Part shown: piece after piece, positions 9,459 through 23,119 of the stretch
Layout of the letters: each line of letters starts with the position of its first letter
How positions within the stretch are numbered: position 1 is the first letter of the stretch
NCBI GenBank assembly: GCA_016584495.1
Contig: WAID01000010.1
Coordinates: 62,001-126,000 of the forward strand
Source: Celoporthe dispersa
Taxonomy: Eukaryota; Ascomycota; Sordariomycetes; Diaporthales; Cryphonectriaceae
Direction: 5' to 3'
Length of the DNA: 64,000 bases
Translations under genes and position numbers: made by a program
The notes under the pieces: model-generated
What the model was told of the DNA's origin: nothing
Databases searched by the model: none
What the model saw: the letters and a program-made list of their open reading frames with translations, nothing else

Positions 9459-12155
9459 TCACCAGAAGATGAGCCTGCCGTCTGCGCCCCTCGTAGCGCC
9501 CATGGCCCTGTTCGCCGTGTCCAGGTTCCAGCCGGTGACATAGGCGTCGTTGTCCCGCAGCTTCTCGCACGTCAGGGACTCTCGGTAGTGCATGTACCGC
9601 AGCGAGTCCCTGACGGTATCGGAGACGGACTGGTAGCCGCTGTCGGGGTGGTCCGTCTGGACATAGCCAATGTGACCGATGGGGCCCAGCTTGGCCTCCG
9701 TGTGGGACATCTTGTCGACGATGTCGCAGAACTCGAACATCGGGCCCTGGCGCAGGTCGATGACCTTCTTGATGAAGTCGATCTTCCTGTGGATATGAGG
9801 GGTGGTCTTGCCCTCGTCGTCAGTCGCGACGAAGTCCTTCTCCTTGGGGAGGTTGGACTGGGCCACGCCGCTGTAGCCTTCCTGCTCGGTCCAGGTGAAC
9901 CCCAGCGCGTCGACGGCCTTGCGCTTGTGATACTTCATGTGGTCCGTCTCGAGGTCCACCCAGAGCCCCAGGCGGCAGGCCTCACAGATAAAGCCGGCGC
10001 TGAAAAACATGCGCTGCGTGGGCTTCTTGCACTTGTCGCACTCGTGCACCTCGGCCCAGATGCCGTAGTTGTTTATACTGCACTGAAAATTGGTCGACCG
10101 GTAGCCTCGGTCGAAGGTCTCGAGCCAGAGGTCCTCGCCGTACATGGCCTTGGCGAGGGCGAAGCTGATGATGACCTCCTTGGGGGTCACGCTCTCGAGC
10201 AGCTCCTGGGACCAGTCCTCCCTCTTGAACTCGGGCAGAGCGATCGGCTCGTCCTCATCGTCGTCATCGTCGTCCTGTATGAAGCCAGCCATCTCCGCCT
10301 GTAGCTGGATGGCCTCGATCTGCCGGGCAGCCTCTGCCAGGACCGGGGCCCCCTCAACGGCGATCTCGGCGTCTACGGCCAGCTTGAGATCATAGACTGC
10401 CATTGTATAAGGGATGCAGAAGGCCGGCAGGGGCAGGGCCTCCAGGAATCGACGAAGCAGAGAGGCGGTATCGGTGATCATGTGGTCCTGACCAGCACCT
10501 GTACCAGAGAAGAAAAGTATTAGCAGAAAGAAAGGTATATGTGTAGAGCGACTGTCAACTTTTAGGCTGGACACTGCTTACCATAGATGGCGGGAAGAAG
10601 ACGATAGAAAAGAAGACCAACAACCGCGGTTGGGATCTTGACGCCCGAGTCCGTCCAGGTGACGCCGAATGTGCCCTTGCGGGACGTCTCCAGTTCCTTT
10701 CCGTCCCAGACCTTGAACTTGTCATTCTTCCACATGCAGCCGCGCTCGAACAGAGGGGCGATGTCGGTGTGGATATAGGTGCCACGCTCCTTCTGGAGAT
10801 CGGCAATAAGGTCGAGGAAGCGGGAGACATGGTGAAGACGGAACATCTCGCAGTTGAAAATCTCCAGCTTCTTGAGCTTGGGCAGCAGCTTGACGATGCC
10901 AGCAGCGACGCGGTCATCCACAAAATCCACGTTGGCAAGCGTGAGGTAGAACGTATTGTGGCTGTGAAGACTGAAAGACCGGAAGAGGCGGCAGAGGGAG
11001 GTTCCCATGCGCCAGTAGTCCGACTTGGGGCGGAATGCCTTGTCCTTGTTGACGTGCCAGTCTCGGTGAGATCGGGTGACCATCAGATGCTAGCAAATCG
11101 AAAGAGTCCATTAGTCCCTGATGACGCCAGAGCATTTCCTTTTTTTCCTTTCTTTTTTTTCTTTTTTGCTAGGATGTATGCCTTGAAGGACGAAAGGAAG
11201 TGATGAGATGAGAAGAGAAGAAGGCTTACCAAGGCACCACGGGACTCCGAATTTGCACCGGCCTCGCCCTTGGATCGCAGCTGGTCGAGCTCCTCGTCGT
11301 TGTACTCGGAGTTGAACAGGTTGCCATGGGTGAGATCATACATGACCTGGTAGTCGCCGACGATCCAGGCCGCCTCGGTACAGGTCTGGAAGAGAGCTGC
11401 ACGGCTGGTGTAGGGGAGGTAACCGAAGATCTGCTCGGCGACAAGCTTGTCCAGGCCCAACATATCCAGGAGGGTGGGCTTGGCAGGACGGTTTGTGCGG
11501 CGGGCCATTCTTCCCTGGCCCTTCAGGCTGAGGCGGGAATTGATGAGCGGTCGGACTGGGAACTTGGGTCCCGGTTGCATAGGAGCCTGGCTTCTGCATT
11601 AGCACCGATAGAGAGATATCAGGCAGGATTGTTGGGACAACTTACAGCCATGATGATGTGCTCCTGGTCTGGGTAGGAAATAGTGGCCATCTTGACCTGC
11701 TCCTCGGCAGAGAGGACTTTCTGTATGGGTTTCTTTCCCCAGGACGAGGCGCTGTTATTGAACTTGCCGTGGTTGGACCAAGACTTGTTGTTCTCTCTGC
11801 CGTAGGAAGACCAAGACTTGTCGTTCTCTTTGCCGTGGTAGGACCAAGAGTCGTCGTCCTCTTTGCCGCCTCGGGATCGCAGGCGATTGGAAACGGTCTG
11901 GTCGGTGAAAGCCTGGCAGATCTTCTGGTACTTTGCGTGATCGTGACCGGCAGGAGCAGCCAGCCAGTTGTCGCGGAGCTCTGCTGCAGTCGGCGCAGAT
12001 CCGGGGTTGCCAGCATGGGCCGACTTCAGCTTCTGCAGGAACTCGAACTGTTCATCGGTGAGCTCGGACTTGGCCTCGTAAAGGCCCATCCACATCTGTG
12101 CCTGTTGGTCGGCACGGCGGGGGTTGAAGCCCGTTACGACGACTCGCTGAGACAT
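9459..12155 (-). CDS. F-box-like protein with C-terminal CxxC zinc ribbon
   Basis: Four exons: 12155-11646, 11586-11230, 11089-10582, 10498-9459; 804 aa; every intron is GT-AG and the phases close. Residues about 80-115 hold an 11-residue repeat (see repeat entry). An F-box-like helix-rich motif follows in exon 2: LLDMLGLDKLVAEQIFGYLP then RAALFQTCTEAAWIV. Exon 3 has leucine-rich segments (FYLTLANVDFVDD, KLLPKLKKLEIFNCEMFRL). Exon 4 has an acidic run of Asp/Glu and a zinc-ribbon-like pair CDKC (with CKKP after it) and CEAC about 20 residues later. F-box proteins of this layout are usually substrate adaptors of SCF ubiquitin ligases; the target is unknown. A longer start at 12227 exists, but the ATG at 12155 begins the more natural N-terminus. 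No frame break. Confidence 0.75.
11751..11849 (-). repeat. Three in-frame 33-nt repeats inside the F-box-like gene
   Basis: Three consecutive 33-nt units (11849-11817, 11816-11784, 11783-11751) encode SWSYHGKENDK, SWSSYGRENNK and SWSNHGKFNNS, with a decayed fourth copy after them. Units differ by substitutions only, so the frame is kept. Confidence 0.8.
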
Positions 12156-13787
12156 CTCTGTTGCTTCCGCCCCAATTAGCAGCTGCTTTTCGTCCTTGTG
12201 ACGAGGAGGCGGCGTCGGCGGGAGCAATTAGGATCAAGAAGAAGTGTCGGGAAAGGATGGCCAAGTAATAGAAGGTTGAGGTTTCTTGGGGATCTCTTGG
12301 ACTTATATGCTTTGGAGAATTTGGGTAAATGATCGGTGAGGGAGGAGGGGAGGGAGGTTGGTATCTGGTCTACTTTCTAGAGACCAAGACGGTCCCGCGG
12401 AAAGTTTACTTGGACACCTAGTGGGGTGGTCGCTCTGGAGTCTGGTCTTTCCAGTGCTCCAAGTGCAGTAGTTCTAGGCTGGAAAGATGATGGGGCCGAA
12501 TTCAGATGCAGTAAAGAAGAGTCTGAGGCAGATCAAGTGGTAATAGACTTGGAGTTGTGTAATAGACAGAAGTGAGGAGGGATGAGGGACAGTGACGAGG
12601 TCCAGATAGTAACGGGGCTTCTTGAGCATAGTCGCCAGGATAGGTGATGAGTCAGGAACGCAGGTGGAAACAACGCTCAACGAAATTCAAAACGTACCTT
12701 TGCTTTCCCCTGAAAGGGTACCGGTCAACTATGGTTGAGAAAGGGAAAGACGGCTGCGATGGAGACGAGCTGATGGCTGCTCCAGGAGGGGTTGAGAAAA
12801 AATGACAGGAAGACGGTGAGGTAGGTAGGATGGAAAAGAGAAAGGAAAGGAGAAACGGATGGGGCTGATTATAGTTTCTGGAACGCAAGATCGATTTGGG
12901 AGAGCGTATGTTGTAGAGACGTTGGTGAAGTTGAGAGATCGGTGCGGTGTTGGTTGGGTGCGGTGGAAGTCAAGAGAGGTTTTGTACTCGGAGAGGTGGG
13001 CCCCAGCAATAGCGATCAAGACAATGCTGGCAGAAAAAGAAACTCCTAATAAATTCTGGAAAATGGCAATTTGACAAGGTGACATCAGTGTGGTACTGTT
13101 TTCCCATACAAGATGGAGGTACTGATGGGAGCAGACACAATGGCTAGAGAGCTTCTTGGTTTTTTGCTGTTTTTTTCTAGCAGTTTCCGGGTGCCCTGAT
13201 TGGCTAGCCTCATGCAGAAAATACCAGAAAAATCAGTGAAAAGAATGTTCCGGCAGAATGAGGGCAGGCAGCGACATCAGATGAAGTGCTGCCTTGGAGC
13301 CTCCACATTGTGATTTGTTCTCAGTGCTCTTGTGCGAGGACCCCTGGGTGGCTTCAATTAACATGTACCTGCCTTTACTGCCTCTACTGTCTTGTCTATT
13401 GTGATGGAGGAGTAATTATCATGCATGAGATTGTCAAGTATAATATGAATGACTTGCAAGGCTTGTTGACCTCGTCCTCCTACTTGTCCCAGCACCCTGT
13501 ATTTGGACTGCTGCTTTTCAGGTGTGCAAGGTGCTACAAAGATCATGTTTCCATCTGTTTCCACAGGGCTATTGACAGTCAGCCTTGTTCATGTTTCTTG
13601 GGTGCGCTTTTTCTCAGGAGGAATTCAGCTGGCAACAGCTATCTAACATCCAAAGGCACTTACTTGCTAATAGCTAGTTGTGTACAACTTTGTGTAGATT
13701 ATCAGGGACTGGTTAATTGTAAAACTTACCAGAATGTTTCTTGAAAGTCAGTATGAAAAGTACCGGGCGTTTCATTAAAGATTGTCA
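12156..13787. other. Upstream region of F-box-like gene, no gene seen
   Basis: GT-AG-like signals and short antisense frames occur but none joins into a recognisable protein. The part from about 13080 on changes character (T-rich, few CG) and may belong to an old insertion. An open frame at 13286-13744 has an unusual Cys/Leu composition and no conserved motif. Confidence 0.35.
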
Positions 13788-14200
13788 GATTTCAGGGGTG
13801 AATCTCAGGGGTGTGAAGTGCCTGGGCAAACGGTGCTTATGGTCTGAATTCTGCCTGCTTCCCTCAACCAGTGTCCTAAAGGTAGCAATACACCTATTTC
13901 TATAGCTATGGTATATCAACTGAAAGGCCAGGCCGAAACCTCTGGACTGGCTTCCCTGCCTCTGGCCTGAAAGGCCTCCTTGAGGCCTTTCACCCGGTGG
14001 AGCCGGATCTCTTCACATTGACTGAGGCCATTCAGGCCCTCCGTGCTCCACTCCTTTCACTTCCTTTCTTTCCTTTCCGTGGCCATTCAACTGAGCCATT
14101 GAATGCTCCCTTTTCACTGATGCGGGCCCTTCAAGGTGGGCCCTCACGTGTGAAAGCTTTCCGTGCCGGCCGTGCCGGCTGTGTGTGAACCTTTCCTGGT
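13788..14200. mobile_element. Possible hAT-like transposon remnant (non-coding)
   Basis: Starts near two copies of AGGGGTGnnn (13792-13817), continues with many GGCC/AGGCCTTT motifs and ends with repeated GTGCCGG followed by GTGTGTGAACC. A perfect 11-bp inverted repeat TGAAAGGCCTC / GAGGCCTTTCA lies at 13968-13992 with a 3-base loop. Such AGGCCT-rich subterminal palindromes are common in fungal hAT elements and their miniature derivatives. I see no transposase and no certain target-site duplication, so the boundaries are guesses. Confidence 0.25.
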
Positions 14201-16197
14201 CTGACAAAGATACACCAACTACTGGGTTTGAGCATGGCTTGCTTCCAATCATCGAGTGTAGTGTGTGACTTGATGATGCCCGTGGGTGTCACAATGTGAA
14301 GAAAAGCCACATAATCACATAGGAATGATCATAACAGGAAGCATAGAGGAATACTGCCAAGCAGTGTCAAGGACTTGCTTGCCATGGCTCCGTACGATGA
14401 GACTTCCAAGCATATCAAGACATTTGGTAGCATAGTAACATGATGCTATAACATGAGGACTAAACAAGCAAGGCTAATAGAGGCAGGTGACGAAGTCGAC
14501 TTCCTACGATATGAATAGACTGAGCTTGCTAGACTAGACTGAATTCAACAAAATCTCTCGGGCAAAGGGGAAGAAGCTTGAGTCTTGCTCTGAACCTGAT
14601 TATCGGGGGCTGCGTCACTCCCTGTGAATTACGACAATACAACCTGCTTCTTTTCACTTAAAATTGGACAAAACCCACAGCAGTCTGGTCTGTGATTGAG
14701 CAACAAGGCGGAATATCTTCTCTACAGGATCTGGGGAAGTTCGAGAGAAAAGACACCCCATGCTAGTCGCTGAGTCACAAGCCATCATGATTCAGCTCTG
14801 CCCACACGTCACGGAGGTAAGTAGAGATGTGGAAACCCAAGGCTGACTGGCATACACAAACACGGGTTCTTTGCAAGGCCATTGACTCCCGCTCGGCCCA
14901 AAATTTACACAGAGGACATCGTCCTGTCCAACGTGTTTCCGTCGTCCAAGGTTCGCTGGGACATGAAACAAAAGAACCGCCCGAGCGTCCTCCCTACAGC
15001 GACACTGCCGACACCATCCAGCCTGCCTCCAGCTGCACCAAGATGACGACTCCTTCATGGTACGTGCAGAGCGGATTGCGCGAAGCTCTAGAGGACCACA
15101 GACGCTGCCACTCGACAGTAGTACGAATAGCTCCAGCTCAGGATGACTAGATGGAAGAGCCGGTCAAACTCATCTGCACAATGGAGGGCACCACTTGAGC
15201 TCTCCAGCAGAACCCTCTGTGGACGAATACCGTAGATAAACGGACATCTAACACCTTGCTAGGCAAAACCTTCCTCCGCAGACACCCCTTCTCCGGCGAC
15301 TTCCTGGCGTACCCGGGAGAAACCAGCTCCTGATGCTTGCCGAGATGCTGGCTACGACTCCCGCAGCATAACCATGCCCTCTCGCGACGACGAACTGCTC
15401 TCTCTCGTTCACAAGGTCCACGGTCTGTATGGTCGCAACCTCTATGGTTTGCAGACACTGCCCGCGCCACCACAGGAACACTGCCTATAGACGAGAAACC
15501 TTGAGCCAGAAACAAGAACCAGAATACTCAGCGCCTCTCCACCCCTGCCAAAAATTAAAAAAACACCTCTGACGAAAAGAGAGAACGACAACCGACCTGA
15601 CCCTTCCATACTCCTGTCCATACCCCGCCGAGACAAGTTTTACATAAAAAAAAATCATTGGCGAGACAAGCGCAGCAAGAGCGAGGGCACAGTGGCGGCA
15701 GCCCTGAGATGTGTGTGGTGGACTTTTCTTTTCTTGGGGGGAGGAGGGGGGTGTAGATGACGACGATGGGACAATACCTGGAACTCATGTGAGGGGGGGG
15801 GGGAGAAAAGAAAGGCTTGAAAAGAAAGAGGAGGGCGTCCTCGAGGGCTAGGAGAGGGAGGAGCTGAGCTGTTGCTCGGCCAGAGATGGTAGAAAGAACC
15901 TTGAGGGGGAGCATTGACAGGCACACTGTACGTACATGCGCATACATACAGCCCCCTCCTCCTCTCCTCCCCAGAACCCACCCGACACCTTAGGTTTCCC
16001 GTTTGTGTGGGGGAAGAGGTGGTGGAGGAGAGAGCCGGGTGACCTTGATGGGTGGTGTGCGCGATATCTGTTTCTGATCGGTACCTACTTCTTCCATCCT
16101 GATCTTTTTACCTGTTGTACTATACACGGGCGATCTTGCTAAAGTCTCGAACTCTCTTTTCCCCGCTGCCAAGCCCCGTCTGTCCCACACGGGCTGT

Positions 16198-16219
16198 AGA
16201 GAGAGAGAGAGAGAGAGTG

Positions 16220-16251
<32 letters not shown>

Positions 16252-16256
16252 TGTGT
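16198..16256. repeat. Compound microsatellite (GA)n(GT)n(GCGT)n
   Basis: A run of GA dinucleotides passes directly into GT dinucleotides and then GCGT tetranucleotides. Intergenic. Confidence 0.95.
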
Positions 16257-19200
16257 CCAAGGACAATAGACAAAGAGAGAAGGAACAAAAATAAATAGTT
16301 GGAGACGAAAAGAGTTGGCTGCACACCATCTCGGCATGCGGGACGACATCATATCTGTGCTATGACGAGTCAGCCTGCATATTGCACGCAACGGTGACAT
16401 TGTGAGGGGTAAAAGCCCTGTCCTCTCCTCTCCCTGGCCTGGTTTGGGTCTCGAGCGTTCAGGTTTGGATTGTTGGGATTTTTCTTTGGGGGTTGTCCCG
16501 GAGGATGGGAAAGAGAAGAAGAAAAAAAGATGCGGCAAGGCTGACTTGACAAATTTGGGCTGAAAAGGAAATTTACTTGTGCTATAAATGGCCATCACTA
16601 CTTTGGAATCACAACGCCACTTTAGGCCAGAGGACGGATGAGGACGAGGATGAGAGAATCGTCTCGGCTCTGGGCCCGGGGGAACAACCTCGAGGAGGGA
16701 GGCTGCATGAACACAAAAGAGGGGTTGTCATGCGCCCTCTCTGTGACCCCCTCATCCTTGTGGTGGTGGTGGATGATGATGGTGGTGATAGGCTGGTATC
16801 AAAGTCACCCAGACAAAGGAGAAGATGAGCCGTTCGTTATCTCTGTGTTCTGCCAGCTGATCCTGTCCAGGTCATGCTTACGCCCACATCACCCGCTATC
16901 CGAAACCGACAAGGAGAAAAAAAGGAAAAAAAGAGTGCCACACTCGGCCCAGCTAGCCAAGTAAGACCAAGGAAGAAAAAAAAAAAAAGAAGAAAAAAAC
17001 ACAATATGTTACATGCTACTTGCTCGCATATTCCTGCAGATTAAAAAAAAAAAGAGCGGTCAGGCGACAAGAGAGGAGGAAGGCTGGTCGAGATCGACAA
17101 CGGGGACCCAGGCCTCTCTCTCTCTTCCTCTCTCTCGCCAGGCGACGGTCGACGGGTTTTGTTTCCCGCGGCTAGCACTGGGAATTGATTACACGCTGGG
17201 CCTGGTCACTTTGTTCTTCTTTTTACAGTTACTTCATATGTATGTAACAGTATGTACTATAGTTTGTCGTTCGGCTCACGGCACACCGGGGAAAAGGTAG
17301 GTAGGCCTCTTTTCTTTTGGTCCTATCTTGCAGGAAGGGGAGATGTCCTGCTCCTCACCATCTGAGCCCCACAGCAACAGCACAGAGAGACAGCCGCCCG
17401 ACGAGCAGGAGAGGGTGTGTGGACAGAAAGAGAGGTAGCCCAGCGGCACGAGCTGCGAATGGTGGTTGCTCGAGAGCCTATCCTTCAAGGTGCTCTCTCT
17501 TCTTCTTTTTTTCTTCTTCTTTTCCTTCTTTCGTCCTTTTCTCACCTTTTTTCCCCCTCTGATTTTTTCTTTTTTTTAGTGGCGGTACACACTGGTACTA
17601 TTTACATCTGTGCGAAAGTAACTACTTGTAGTAGTACGAAGATCTCGTGGTTAAATCGGGGGTAGCGCAGACAAACCTTCCCAAGGGCGCTTGGTTGGTG
17701 GTTGGTTCGTACCGAAGCCCTGCCTTAGCGCAGTCCCCAAGTGTTTCGCCTTTTGGCTCTGTGATCAACCACTGGTCAGGGAGGTGCACGTTCTGCGCTG
17801 CGACCCTGCCTGCAGCCTCTCTGACGCCGCCGGGTGCGCAGGATGCAGGAGCCGTCGGCTGGGGTGTTGTTATGTGGCCAGACAGACAGTTGGCTGCTGG
17901 TGGAGGACGCACGCGAGCCTGGATGGGGCCCAGAACCATTTGTTCCCCGCCCCCCTGCTCCGTTTATGTATTAATTTTTGGTTTTTCTTCTTTGCCGCGC
18001 GCAGGTGACTCTGGCTGGTTCGATGCGGCTCGGGCGAAGGACAAGCGGCCTCGTCGTCGTCTTCATCGTCGTCTAGGTTAGGTAGCAAAACGGGGTCCAA
18101 TCCCCGACCCTCTTTGCCCAGCGGGGCGTTCCGTGGGATTTGGGTCTGGATCAGTTTCTCCCCCTCCCCCCCCGTGTGTCCTGCAGATAAGGACAAGATG
18201 GGATCCCCGCCCAAAATTTCACGAAATCTCCCTGGGTCCCAGGTAGCAAGTCCAATGAGGGCTGCGCATAAGTGTGTGGCGGTGGAGACTCACCCAAGGT
18301 AGCAGTAGTGGTATGAGTCCCTGAATCGTTGTCCGTAGACCGCGAACCCCACCAGCGCAAGCAAGGCCTGAAGAGCAGGCAGGGCCAGAGGCGACAAGGG
18401 CCTGAGGCGGGATGTTTGATTTAGACGAAGGGCTTGGGTCGTGAACGGTGAGAGAAGCGAAACGGTATTTCCATACATAGTAGACAAAGTCGTACGACGC
18501 TGATGCATCTGCTGATGTGCATGTGTAGCATCCTTGAGGGGTCCTCTTTCGAGGGTGGCAAAAGGGAGGAAGAGGAAAAATAATAAATCATAATAATAAC
18601 AACCAACATGCAGCGTGGTAGGCTGCAGAATGCCGCTGGGACGCAGGCCCGGCAGGGTTGAGAAACAAGCAGCCCGATTTGATCATGCGAGAACTTGAAA
18701 CTTTGAGGTGGCGAGGTATACGGGTCTTGTCTTCTCTCGGCGCCTGGATCTGTGGTTGGTATGAAGAAGCTAGAAGAAGCAAGGTTTATTTGCGCGTGGC
18801 GTGCTTGCTGGTTTTAGACTGCAGAAAGAAAGGGAAAAAAAGAAAAAATTGCTGTAGGGAATTCTCCGACCTCGCAGGAAAATTTACGATGCACCTCGTC
18901 TTGGAACCGAGTGTCTTGTTTTTTGTTTTTTGTTTTCTTTTATTATTAAATTGGGCCTGGGTGCATGGGATCCTCAAGATGTTAGGTCCCGCCTCGAGGA
19001 CTTGCATAGTAGAACAGGGTCTGGCAGGTCTGGTAGCGCTAGCATATGACGCAGGCGGTACCTCAACACTTCAGTGCTCGATACCGTACGAGGTTGTACT
19101 AGTAAGCTTCGTGTACGAAGCCTGACAGGACCGGTCTGGATTTGGCAGGGCAGGATTAGTCGAGGAATCGCTGTCGAGTGGGAAGCCACGGACTTGGGTC

Positions 19201-21508
19201 CTTGTTCGGCCGAAACGCTCGGTTGGTGTTGGGGGAAGAATCTGCCAGTAGGCACAGACGTGGTGAAGACCTTGGAACAATGGGCATTGATGTATGGTGC
19301 ACAAACAGCACTGTTCCGAGACGGCTGCTTGCCTGTGTGCAACAATTCGACGACGCAACGCGAGGACCTCGTGCCAGGACGAGTTGCAGCTGCGTGTTAT
19401 CGTGCAGAGACCACGCATCTGCCAAATTCGGTTTTTTTCTCTTTCTCTCTCTCTCTTCTTCTTCTTCGGCGGGGGCTTCAAAGCATCAGGTCTTGCTCGG
19501 CAGCATGTCGTGGTAGGATCTGAGCCGAGCTGGGTGCACACTGTAGGACGCCCGAGAAAGATCTATTGGTGGCCGAAGTTGACAGCTCCGGTCAGGGCGT
19601 CACCGTGTGAGTGTATCGGTCCTGCTGTGAGCAGCCAGACAGACGAATTGTTCTCATGCTGTTGTTGCGCGACAGCAGGCGTGTGCTACGGTCCTCGGGG
19701 AGCCGAGCCAGAAAGCACAGCTTGTGTAGCGCGGCGTCGAAACGGTGTCTGCTGTCTGCAGCCGCGGCCGTCCAGATGCGGCCAGTGGGGCCTGTCTCGG
19801 GTATAATGCCTGGTAGAGGTCGATATCAATCAAGAGTCCGATGGCTGGAGTCAGCCACCTCTTTTTTTTTCTTTTCTTTTTTTTCTTCTTTTACTTGAGA
19901 CGCTAGAACATCGGCATGATTTGCTTTGTGCAGTGAGATTTTCTCGACTCGGTCGTGAGAAGACAAAAAGTCGTCATCTCGTATGCGTAGAGAGACTGGC
20001 CGTCCCGCCTGATGGCCTGGTGTAAGCCGCGAACCCGGAGTAGGTAGGATCTTGGGGCTTATTTTCCAATTGACTCAACCACTGATGTGGACACGAGAGC
20101 TCCGAGAGGAGGTCGAAGAAGAAGAAGCAATGAGCAGTGCACATGGCGTCGGCCCTGTGGCGTACTCAATGCATCAGCGCCAGAAGCCGGGGCCTCTCCG
20201 AAGACCCAATGCCCTTGCCTGGTCTGTGCTTGGAGCAATCTCGGAGGACGACGTGGGGCCCAAGGACGGACGACGAGACCGGAGTCGTCGACGATAGAAG
20301 GGAGAGAGACGAGAAGGGGAAAGGGAGTCCGGGAGCTGGATACCCGGCCGTGAGAGCGGATTGCTGGGCAGTTTCTTGCTTTTCTTCTCGAGTCTCGAGC
20401 CCCGATCTGGGTTGGATATGATGGTGTGGGAGGAGTGAGCTGCCGACCTGCCACGCCCCCGACGGCTATCGCGAGCAGCAAGGTGTCTTTGCCCTCGTCG
20501 GGACAAGACAGACCCGTATCACCGCTTGTTCGACTGCCAGAATTCTGACGAGGGCATTGCGGACAGGCACCTCTCCCGTGCGAGGCACCTTCCAAAAGGC
20601 AGCGGCAAGCAGGTAGTAGTAATAATGTATCGAGGTTTCATCGCGACGAGAGGCTATCAGGGGCGTGGCCTGAGGACGAGGAGGGCGGCAGGGGTCGGGC
20701 ATTACAGCCGGGAGAGACATGCAAGCCAGCACATGCCATGACATGGCACCTGCAGTCTGCAGTGGAGCGCTAGCGTCCGTAATGCGCCGCTGCAATTAAA
20801 AGTCTCCGTTTTGAGACCATGGGTTTTTGATCAACCCTCGTATGTGTTGGCCGACTGGTCTCAGTCCCTCCCTCCCCCCTTCTTCTCCCCCCCCCGTCGC
20901 GTGATCATCTCGTAGTAGTACGGAGGTCGACCGTCAGGGACTCAGTAAGGCTGTGGGTCTCCAGTTGATTGCACGCTGAGATGAGGCGCTCGGGTACAAA
21001 TTTCCTCCCAGGGAGGGAGGGTCCTGACGCTGCTGCGAGATCGAACAGATCTTGAGGCCTGCTGCCGTAGTAGCATGTATGATCTGATGAACGACTTGTC
21101 AGTAGTGGGTGGTTTGGATGCAGGAGCCTTCATGCGTCCTGATACGTCGACACCTCCGGCGCCACGGCACACACAACTTGATGTACACACGCGTGTGCGC
21201 ACACACGCTGACACAAAGAAGGCATAGGCTGGATGTTATCTATGTCAGGACGGATCGCGTGGTCGTGTTAGTGAGGTTCCATTGAGGATCGTCCTATGAT
21301 GAGCAGTCATTACCCCGATCATCCCGATGATTAGACGTCGTTTCGTGACGAGATTGGACCGTCAGAAGCGATCGACAAGAAGGGGAGAGGGGGGAGGGGG
21401 GAGGGGGGCGGACAGCGCATCTGGCTTGGCCAAGCAGCACGCGTACACGCCGAGGTAGCTCGCTATGCAGGTGGCGGCGTCTCGAGAATACCCTGCAGCC
21501 AGTCGCAT

Positions 21509-21541
21509 GTGTGGTTGTGGTTGTGGTTGTGGTTGTGGTGC
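21509..21541. repeat. (GTGGTT)n microsatellite
   Basis: About five consecutive copies of the hexamer GTGGTT. Intergenic. Confidence 0.9.
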
Positions 21542-22180
21542 ATGTTGCATATGTGTGGGTTGCTGTGGTGGCCCTGGAGGTAAAAAGGGCTGCCGCCGCG
21601 AGAAGTTGCCTCGTTCAGATGGCTGGTTGATTGGTGGTGGTGGTAGCAGTGGCAGTGGCGATATGGGTCACTTGAGGCACAGGCACAGAAGGCGAGACCA
21701 AGACAATATGCATAGTACAGCTGCAGCAGCAGTAGGGGTGGCGGGTGGGACCCTGGCCTGATGGCCCGGGGACAACAATAACAATAACAATAAAACAAAA
21801 ACCAAAATAAAAAACAAACAATCTGATACAAAGTGTTTGTGTAAGAGAAGCGAGGTGTCCGTTCTGATGACCGTCTCGAGTATATTGGGCTGGTCTCTTG
21901 GGGTGCCCTCTGGAAATTTGGATGATCCTGCATTGGCCTGAGGGCCAATGCAGTGACAGGAGGGAAGGTTCATGACTGAGGGTGGTGTGGTGGGGCCCTT
22001 GCTGGTGGGGCCGGTGGGTCAGAATACCACCACTATGATTTTATGGTAGGCACTTGCCGAAGTCTCTGCTTGGTCCGTTCTTGCATCCCCCTCCCCCGCC
22101 AGTCTTTTTTTTTTTTCTTCCTCTTCTTGTGCTAATCTCTCCTTGCAAGCACCACGCGGGTCCTGATATCGCGATCGTCC

Positions 22181-22215
22181 ACACACACACACTCACACAC
22201 ACACACACACACACC
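22181..22215. repeat. (CA)n microsatellite
   Basis: Near-perfect CA dinucleotide run broken once by a CT step, followed by a short C run. Confidence 0.9.
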
Positions 22216-23059
22216 CCCCACCACCAAAATGCTGATGCAGTTCTGTTCTATGTATGGTATGGTAGGGTTCCATTGTATGCATGCACGTATGTACTGTGTG
22301 TGTGGTCGGACCCATCTGGACAGGTCATATAGGACGACACGACATCGGTCATATGAGGTGACTGAGCCCTTCCAGCCCGAGCCTCTCGCTGTAATCTTGC
22401 TAATCTCTTGCTAGAGCCTTCTTCTCGTCGGGCCTGAATCACCCATCTTTCCAGCAGCACAGATCGCGGAACGTTGAAATTAAGTATGGGACGGCGACAT
22501 GAGCCCTACTTAACGCCCTCCCTTCATCCCTGCCCAGCCTAGGGATGCCGGTACTTGGGTACCTACATACAGAAACGCCCTTGTGATACAGTACATAGAC
22601 AGACTACCACAGTCTGCGTGGGCACGAGCCACCGGGAGGAACACACCCCCAAGCTCTGTTGTCTTCCCCTCCCCCCCTTCCAGAGGGAGGGCCCAGTCCT
22701 GTCGCAGTAATCAGGCGCTGCACATCCTATTAGGGATAATAACAATTAACCCAGTTGATCTCAACTTGCTGTGAGATTATCCGATCCAGAGGCCCTCAGA
22801 AGAGGTCCCTCTCATGCGGCGGGTAAGGGGCAGGTTGCAGTCGAGGGGCCCTACTGCTGTGTACGGTAATGGCCAGGTAAGGGACCGTACGCAGTAGCAT
22901 GTACCGTACTATGTACCCTGTACCCAGGATGGACGGTGGGTGGAGACGAATTTCACCGTTTTGCTGCAGGACAGACCCCTGCACATTGCTACAGGGGGTT
23001 GACATTTCAGGGAAAGGGGAGCTTGGCCACTGCGCTGGGCACCTGCACACACCAGAGAA

Positions 23060-23119
23060 GGAGGGAGAGGGAGAGGGAGAGAGTGGGAGGGTGAGAGAGA
23101 GAGAGTGTGTGTGTGTGTG
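23060..23119. repeat. (GGGAGA)n/(GA)n/(GT)n compound repeat
   Basis: GGGAGA-type units lead into GA and then a GT run; the same GA-to-GT order is seen at 16198 and 30461. Confidence 0.85.

Noticed and set aside
13286..13744. 152-codon Cys-rich frame
   Set aside because: No start context, signal peptide or conserved motif; lies in a stretch resembling decayed mobile DNA.
16198..16256. Regular repeats that could suggest a CRISPR array
   Set aside because: These are uninterrupted microsatellites without spacers, in a eukaryotic genome.
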